From positions 45,587,272 to 45,651,271 of the forward strand of contig OZ024745.1 in NCBI GenBank assembly GCA_964016885.1: a stretch of 64,000 nt of DNA, in the 5' to 3' direction. Under the pieces are notes generated by a model that had not been told where the DNA came from, ran no database searches, and saw nothing but the letters and a program-made list of their open reading frames with translations. Position numbers and translations under genes: made by a program. Of the stretch, positions 56,400 to 64,000 are shown piece after piece (the stretch's first letter is position 1; each line of letters begins with the position of its first letter). This stretch comes from Eledone cirrhosa (taxonomy: Eukaryota > Mollusca > Cephalopoda > Octopoda > Eledonidae).

Positions 56400-58923
56400 T
56401 TATAGAATCCAGTATATAGTAATAATCAGGAGCTGATTATACAGAGCGATTTCCGGTCCAGCAAAAATTAGGTATTAGGATTGGTGCTCTGAGATGTCAG
56501 TTTGAGAATCGCCACAGACAGACGAATGCGAGAAAGTTCTCCAACCCAAGTTAACCAGGAATCTCAAAAATTCTTCCCACCGAAGTTAACAAAGAACTTA
56601 CTGGATCTACCAACTCATAATATTATAATATTATAAAATTAAATCCAAAAAATGTTTAACACTACAAGTGAAGTCATTCTTTTCCTTTTTTTTCAAATAT
56701 ATATATATATATATATATACATATATATATTGCATTTTTATGCGTGCCTTTGTTTTGCATAATGACAGCATGTGTAGTCTATTCATATATCTCTCGTGAT
56801 TTAGAGTTGAAACAAATTATGATCATAAAGAGATTAGTATTTAAAGAGAACATTGCTTTTCGATATTTTTAATAAATATTTTTACTCTTCATTTATTTCG
56901 AAACGACTGACCTGATTCGAGGACTGTTTTAAACATCAACTTATTATTGTAATCTTAATACTTAGCATTGTGTTGGCCTCACTTGAAAATATAAATAAGT
57001 ACTGATTGATTTTGAAATTGGCACAATGTTTTTTCTAGTCGAGATATAAGTGTTAATTGAAACACTGTCACAAAAAGTGGTTATCTAGAACGTATTCCCT
57101 GCTTTTCAAATATCAATATGTTTAGTTTCAACTAGGTTTATATCTTATATTATAGTAGCTTTGTTTTTATAATGATCGTGGAAATGAGAAATTTTCATGT
57201 TCATGACTTTTCCAATAGTGTTGTTAGTACAGTATTCGAGAAGGGTTTTCAGCTAGAAGTAAATCTTAAACATAATCTTTTTAGTGCTTTCATTTGAGCT
57301 ATTAGAAACCTTCCTCACCAAAATGTGAAATGGGAGCTTCTACACCGGGAGAGAGGTGACATGTTAGATATACATTATTGTCAAAACTGAGGATGAGGGA
57401 AGAAAAGAATCTCAGTCGAAATATAAATGTCTTCCCTTAGAACCATAAAGCTGATATATGTAATATTGTGGATTCCACTGATTGAGGTCTTCAATTTCAG
57501 GATAATTCATATCAACAGCTCCAGTCCACAGACACCCGCACCAATATATAGGATCAAAGGCCATAACTTGAAATATTGGTGATGATATTAGGCGAGTCGT
57601 TGTGAACACTGAGATGATTAAAATACATGCCGAGTGCAATCTTCATGAGCAAGAGAATCATTGTGCATGTGTGGGAAGTGGGTTTACTCAGTTTATGTTT
57701 TACATTTTTAATTTAATACGTGGTTTTAATTATTAAGCGGAATTGTTGTGGAATACGACTGGGATAGCGCGAGTATTTATACCTATTAACGTGTTCCGTA
57801 CATTTAGTTCTGTCTTAAGTAATAATCTAACCGATCTATAGTGTTTCCGTTCTAATATTTTGTTTTATTTGTGTTTGTTGAACACCGTCTAACTACTTGT
57901 ATGTCATGTGTATGGGTGGGAGCAGAGAGATCCTATCCATATACCAGCATATAATACAAAAATGCCTAAACATCTTTGACAACAACTTCAGTCGTCACGT
58001 ACCAAAATGTCATTGTATACATCAATAGAATATTCAATCTGTCACAGACGCCAGATAACAGAGAAGAAGACCTCCCAGGCTTAATTAACGACGCTACCAA
58101 ACCACCCAAGAATAGGTCGGCTGACGCTGAAATGTTTTTAAATTAATGAAAAAGAAAGACGTTATCACATATACATCCTCTTTTTATTACATCATCCTGC
58201 TATTCACATTTCAAAGACATTAAAGTGGTTGCGTAATAATCATCTTACAGGTATTTAGGTGTAATTTTGTTTGTTTTTGATATGCTCGCCATAGTATGCA
58301 ACTGGATGTTGTCAGTCCGGCTATATGTTCGTTTGTGGTCTATATGGATCGTTACTAGACCAAACAAATATAAGTTGGAGCATTATTACAGCATCACTTA
58401 AAACCACTAACTGAATGTGTCCAATATGACGTCATTTCTATGAATTGAGTGTTTCCTGTCACCATTACAAAACTATCATTCCAAAATGTATATTTTCTGA
58501 TCGGTATTTTAATTACTTTGTGTGCGTTCTATTCAAAAGTACGATTGTAAAAACGAAATCAAATTTAATGACATTGAACATATTGACTTTAAAAAGAAAA
58601 GAAAAGAAAAGAAAATGAAGCAGTTAATTCTATAAACGGAAAGCTGAAATATTTTCTTTTGACATGCAACTTTCCAGATATGTTGTGACTTGTTTGTAAG
58701 TAAAAATATTACAACGATTAATGAAGAAGTTTATAATGGTATAAGCATAGTTATGCATCCTGAAAGTATAATGAATATAACAGATGAATTATTTATTTCT
58801 CCCATTAGTAAAACAAAGTCACACGTGAAATGCAAACGTTTGCTATTTGTATCTTCGTGATGAAATTCATTAATCTCGAGGTAAATATAGATAGAACTTC
58901 TGGTTATCATGTCTTTTGTAAGA
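56400..58923. other. Mostly featureless AT-rich sequence
   Basis: Includes hairpin CTGGATTCT/AGAATCCAG at 56391-56411 and (TA)n at 56698. The minus-strand frame 57412-57639 (WCGCLWTGAVDMNYPE...) has mixed composition and could be an exon, but no family is recognised. Confidence 0.35.
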
Positions 58924-59106
58924 TTGGCAGTATCGGTAGAGTCGGACGCCATGCATTCTAGCATAGTTACGTCCCTTTACGGTCTGAGTTCAAATCCCGC
59001 CGAGGTTAACTTTGCCTTACATCCTTACGGGGTCGATAAAATAAAGTACCAGTAATGTACTGGGTAATTTGCTGGCCTTGTGCTAAAAGTAGAAACAATT
59101 ATTAAT
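58924..59106 (+). repeat. Octopus-type SINE, near-consensus
   Basis: TGGCAGTATCGGTAGAGTCG to AAAGTAGAAACAATTATTAA. Two bases shorter than consensus in the head. No long target duplication is obvious. Confidence 0.93.
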
Positions 59107-59384
59107 CAAAAGAAGGAAGGCGGCCAGAAATAGGAGGTACAGAAATGTAGCTTTGCATTTGGTTTGCTGGTGGCATCAGTTCAATTCTGGTGTGTTAGTG
59201 TTTGATTGTTTACTTTATACTTTAAAAGAAATTGCATACATATAGTTAAAACATTATGGTTTCATTATGGCCGGCAAGGATAAATACTTAATCTGTTTGG
59301 CCTATTATAATTACATTTACTAGACACTTACTTCTTCCACACCCACCAAGTTTATTTTTATGGCAAATGTATGCTATAAAAGAC

Positions 59385-59630
59385 TGAAGTCTAGAGCCCG
59401 GATGTTCCTCAGGATACTGCTTATCCCAGTTTCCGTGGTGTTAAGCGACTGAGACGACAGCCCATGGCAGGTTTAAATACCCCAGCTATTGATAATACTA
59501 ATATTCAGCTGAATATAATGGAGCAACGTGAAATGAAGTATTTTACTCAAGATCACAACACACTACCCACTTCAGGAATCGAAGCCACGACATTATAAGT
59601 CCAACAGTTTACTACCACGTAGGCTACACA
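59385..59630 (-). repeat. tRNA-derived SINE, same family as 904-1180
   Basis: The minus strand gives CGTGGTAGTAAACTG, GTGGCTTCGATTCCTG (box B), TTCACGTTGCTCCATTATAT and ACCACGGAAACTGGGATAAG. Diverged but collinear with the copy at 0.9 kb. Confidence 0.7.
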
Positions 59631-60400
59631 AAAATAATTCTATTAAAAATGCCTAACTTAGAATATATTATAGTAACGTAATAGTAACTACGAATAAAAT
59701 ACGAGGACCAAAATTATTTTATATTTGGTATTATATCTAGTATCAACTAGTCACAGTTCAAAACCATTTATCAACAAATTAGTTAAACTTCCTTTCAGCA
59801 TAAATCTACAACGATGGCTTTAACTGATGCATCATAAACTTAGGCTTTGCAGCAATACTTCGGCTGGGTCCGGTTAGATATTATGTTCTCAAACATATTC
59901 GGGGTGGGGAGGGGAGGTGGGCACATTCTTTACTTAATACCATTTTAACTTAATTAAAATTTGATTGGTTCATTCTTACATAAGCTTTAATGAAGCCGGT
60001 GTACACCATGTTTTTCATGTTTTGTCTTTGTTTTTCCCTTGACTTATTTACATGGCAGCATTAATTGATAACAAAATAAACACTAGCAAAGACAAGAGAC
60101 AATAGTAATGCAATGAAGCAAAACTCAACAATTTCAAATATAAAAAACTGCTAAGTAAAGTATAGAGTTAATTAAAGCTAAATCCAATTAAATGTCTTTA
60201 ATATGTTTTTGCACCTGGCGGGATATATATGTACACAGGGAAGGCTTACTTGAAAACATTCACATTTCCTATGTCTGTAATATATACAAATAAAATTCTA
60301 ATACTATTACGCCCTTCTTTCTTTTACTTTTTTTTAACAAACTTCCTTTCTTCTTCATTGTCTCTTTGGCATTTTCTTTTGTTTTCTTTCTTCCGTTATA

Positions 60401-60434
60401 CACATATCAAGTATATTGATATACTTGATATGTG
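60401..60434. repeat. Perfect hairpin CACATATCAAGTATA
   Basis: Fifteen-base arms are exact complements around a 4-base loop (TTGA). No element boundary is visible. Confidence 0.9.
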
Positions 60435-60479
60435 CTATATACTCACACACCCAAACCTAAACAGATTTATATATAAAGG

Positions 60480-60671
60480 TATATGTATGTATGTATGTAT
60501 GTATGTATGGATGGATGGATGGATGTATGTATGGATGGACGGATGTATATATATATATGTATGCATGGATGGATGGAGGGATGTGTATATGTATAGATGG
60601 ATGGATAGATGAATGCATGCATGTACGGCTGGCTGGTTAGATGCATGGATCGGTGAATGTATGTATATGTG

Positions 60672-60760
<89 letters not shown>
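60480..60760 (+). repeat. (GTAT)n/(GGAT)n minisatellite and (TA)n
   Basis: Tetranucleotide variants TATG, GATG and GACG to about 60660, then pure TA 60679-60756. Confidence 0.95.
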
Positions 60761-60769
<9 letters not shown>

Positions 60770-61054
60770 GCTGGCTGGAAGGGAGTGTGTATGTGTGAGC
60801 CAACTATTCATATGATAGGTTAAATATCTAGTAGTTGATTAAAAAATATTGTAACATTTATAATCATTTCTATTTCAGAGTGTTTTAATGAGATCTTAAA
60901 AATCTCAATGACACCACGAGGAAACTCGTTTCCACTTTGTTATATTGATTAACAAATTAATTGCAGTCTTGTGATATTTGTATTTTGTTCAATTGTCTTC
61001 ATATAACGTTGTTCAAATCTTAATATTTCAATTTATTGATACCACCAGTACTGG

Positions 61055-61310
61055 CAGATAGGACGAATGTCCTTTACCATAAACTTTGGTCGATTCATAT
61101 CAGGTGACTGAAGATGGGTAGACGGAAAATGTTTGTAAGTTCGTCGGATGGACTATACCTATAATTCAAAAGACCAGCCTTTTCACAGTATCACGCAAAA
61201 TCTCTCTGTGGGATGTTTAACCACTTCCATGTTAATTTTGTAAGCAGACTGTTCTGTTGATCGAATAACTGGAAGACTCATCATCGAAACCGGCGGATTT
61301 CCATTCCATG
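61055..61310 (+). repeat. SINE body fragment (CAGCCTTTTCACAGT type)
   Basis: AATTCAAAAGACCAGCCTTT, CACGCAAAATCTCTCTGTGG and GCAGACTGTTCTGTTGATCG match a cephalopod SINE tail I recall. The tRNA-like head is not clear. Confidence 0.55.
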
Positions 61311-61765
61311 AGTGCTATATGTAAAGATGTGTTAGAGCATATTTCAGGTTTTGGAAACATGTAAATGTTGAGAGACATGTCTTTACGCATTGTAATTAAG
61401 CAAATTGAACACTCGTTCACTCTGTAGATGACTCCGAACACACTACTGCAAACTATCGAGATAATCAACTGTTACATGATCTTTCGACTGTGCGCTATGA
61501 GCTGTACCTCACCAGGATGTATATTTTATAATTATGGACCATTGGTCGACCATCAGTTGCGACAACAACAAGCAGTCGTTTGGCCAGTAATCTGATAGCT
61601 TACAGATGCAGCCAACTAAAACCCATTAGATTTATCATTACATCAGAGAAATGTGATACTATTAAAATATTGCGGTGAAGTAGCACAATAAATCTATATC
61701 ATTTATTTATATTAATCTTAAAACTAACCTTGGGAATGAAACGCTCTCTCGCTCACACACACACT

Positions 61766-61904
<139 letters not shown>

Positions 61905-62293
61905 GTGCTAAGGTGTGTCGGTCTACCGAGTTAGAATTACAAGTTATAGTAAACGGCAATAGTCTAGGCAGCCCGCAGCAGTACGTAACCCAGATCCAAA
62001 TGTTTCCAAAGCGAGCTCCTTAGCCAGACAGCTCTGCCTAGATATGCATATGCGACTGCATGCGTGTGTGTGATCTCCAAGGTTAGGCTGAAGATTAAGA
62101 GAAACAAATTCAGTAGCTATTGTGTCGTTTCATCGCAATATTTTAATAGTACAAGATTTGTGTAATCTAATGTGTTCTGACCGGTTGCATTTGTAGGATA
62201 TCTGTTTACTGATATTTGAATGCATACATACATACGTACACACATACAAACACACACACGCGCACACATATAGATATATACGTACACACACAA

Positions 62294-62297
<4 letters not shown>

Positions 62298-62340
<43 letters not shown>

Positions 62341-62352
62341 TATATATATATG

Positions 62353-62426
<74 letters not shown>
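62298..62426 (+). repeat. Long (TA)n microsatellite
   Basis: About 125 bases of TA with a few TG/GCA interruptions, joined directly to truncated SINEs. Confidence 0.96.
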
Positions 62427-62429
<3 letters not shown>

Positions 62430-62443
62430 TATTGGTGTGCAAT

Positions 62444-62690
62444 ACAGGGTCGATAAAATAAAGCAAAAGTAACGCTCTGGGCTCGATTTAATCGACTTTC
62501 CCCTCCCCCAAAATGTGTGGCCTTGTACCTAAATCAGAAACCATTATTATTATCCATTCTGAGTTCAAATCCTGCCAAGGTTAACTTTGCCTTTCATCCT
62601 TACGGGGTCGATAAAATAAAGTACCAGTAATGCACTGGGTATTTGCTGGCCTTGTGCCAAAAGTAGAAACAATTATTATTATTATTGTTG
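62444..62690 (+). repeat. Two 5'-truncated octopus-type SINEs in tandem
   Basis: 62444-62553 holds only body and long tail. 62554-62690 begins at CCATTCTGAGTTCAAATCCT and has the short tail ending in (ATT)n. Confidence 0.9.
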
Positions 62691-62699
62691 TTTTTTTCA

Positions 62700-64000
62700 T
62701 TTAACTTTATCATTTGTCCTTCTTCTCTTCTGCCTTCATTTGTGTGTGTGTATATGTCACCGTGTCTCTATCCGTTCCTTCTCTATGTTTTTTTAATACA
62801 ATCATTCGGACTCACTTGACCTAGCTTCCATTTCTCTGTCCCACATTTCATTTGACATCGATGTTACCTCGACTTTGCTCTCTTTTACACTTGACCCTTT
62901 TCCTCGTTATTTATCTCAATCATCACTCACACTTTACTATAAACTCTCTATCTCCTACTTGATGGTCCACTTTATTCCAACTTAGGCACCAATACTTGTA
63001 TATATTCTTTATGGCAGATGAAGGGCAAGTAAGCAATTCTACCAAAAATCAACGAATTTTCTAGGTAAATCAATTAGTCTGAAATTGGATGTTTTTAATT
63101 TTAGAAAATTGTTTTCCACGCCTGCATATCAAAATAACAAGTAGTATTCAAACTATATAAGGAAAAAATAAATAATAAAATTATGAATAATAATGAGGTA
63201 ATGCTTTTTATCTCAACTTATAATCACAATTTTGCACGTTCCAATAACTCCAAGTACAAACTGATATTTTTTAAATGTTTAATTGCTTCCTTTACGCCCA
63301 GTATTACTTTTTGAATTTGGTAAACTCTGTTCCTTCTCATATTTCCTGAGGAAATGCAGTTGCATTGTGGTAATAATTGCTAACTAATTATTTTCGATTG
63401 TTTTCATAAGCATGTACTATAGTAACCGTATTGAAATGGGCGTAGAAATTAAAGTATGAATTTAAGTTCTTAACCTTGGTCTTTTGTCATTTTCAATGTT
63501 AATGCCTGGACTGTCCTCAGCAACAAGAACTTTCATTTTCGAAGACGTATTTGTCTGTTTTAAACTCCTTATGAGCTGAGGATTTTAGCGTGCATAGAGC
63601 TTCTCTTCCCTTAACAAACCTAATAGTGGAGTAGTCCACTATGAGGGAATACAAACTGTTTTAAATACATACTAGACTAGTATTCTTCTTGTTTCTATTA
63701 TTATAATTATTATCAATAATTTTATGTGTTTGAAAAAAAGCTTTGCATGAAAATAATTGTGAGAATTAAACTATGTAAGATTTATTTTCTGTCACCAACG
63801 CCGAATATTCAAACGATTAATGAAAAGAAGCAGGGTGATTATCTATAAGGAATATATTCTTTTACACATCATGATGTGAGAATTCATCGAGATTTGATTG
63901 ATTGCAAAAATGAAACTGACAGAACAAGTCACACATTTAACTATGTAATTCTTATATCCATATCACGTATTTTGTAGATATATTCCCATGCAAAACTACG
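62700..64000. other. AT-rich sequence, nothing recognised
   Basis: T-rich at 62.7-62.95 kb, otherwise ordinary intergenic or intronic composition with no repeat or exon identified. Confidence 0.5.

Noticed and set aside
57412..57639. 75-codon minus-strand ORF with aromatic-rich C-terminus
   Set aside because: Could be an exon, but no family, splice partner or conservation evidence is available from the sequence alone.

Overview
This window looks like nuclear DNA of a cephalopod, most probably an octopus. It is AT-rich and full of long (TA)n and (CA)n microsatellites. It carries many copies of a tRNA-derived SINE whose body (GGGGTCGATAAAATAAAGTA, then TGCACTGGGTAATTGCTGGC) matches the octopus OR/OK-type SINEs as I remember them. 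There is no prokaryotic gene organisation. The species call is inference from repeat content.

Host coding content is small. I find one host gene: four 3'-terminal exons of a receptor tyrosine kinase on the + strand (16163-16259, 16743-16842, 19374-19440, 20704-20948). Together they encode the last part of the kinase C-lobe and the cytoplasmic tail. The lobe is closest, from memory, to the RET family. Reading phase is kept across all three introns. The upstream exons must lie before the window, so the first 16 kb is probably intron.

The rest is mobile DNA. (1) 6.4-10 kb: a decayed Penelope-like element (PLE) with RT and GIY-YIG remains, bounded by an inverted repeat. (2) 13.9-15.85 kb: two LINE remnants, one with a restriction-like endonuclease C-terminus (R2/R4/NeSL type). 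(3) 28.7-30.9 kb and 47.6-47.95 kb: more LINE remnants. (4) 36.95-38.24 kb: a nearly complete mariner with about 100-bp terminal inverted repeats. (5) 51.4-54.9 kb: a full-length, apparently intact 709-residue PLE ORF (YRDD reverse transcriptase plus zinc-knuckle GIY-YIG endonuclease) between inverted terminal repeats. (6) 38.8-42.5 kb: a dense SINE cluster.

The most interesting structure is a set of long palindromic (fold-back) elements embedded in (TA)n, at 18.0, 36.4, 38.5, 39.2, 39.6, 45.8, 46.9, 48.1 and 48.5 kb. One of them (39.08-39.32 kb) consists only of the inverted ends of the intact PLE, so it is probably a non-autonomous derivative. Several carry a recognisable hammerhead ribozyme core: CTGANGA (or a near variant), a helix II, then GAAAC followed by a short loopless palindrome (ACGATCGT, ACTAGT, ACCGGT, ACGT). 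The best candidate is at 49569-49627. A head-to-head pair of hammerheads lies at 38508-38756. The autonomous PLE carries one at each end in opposite orientations. I interpret the region as PLE families with inverted hammerhead-bearing ends and their deleted derivatives spreading through TA microsatellites.
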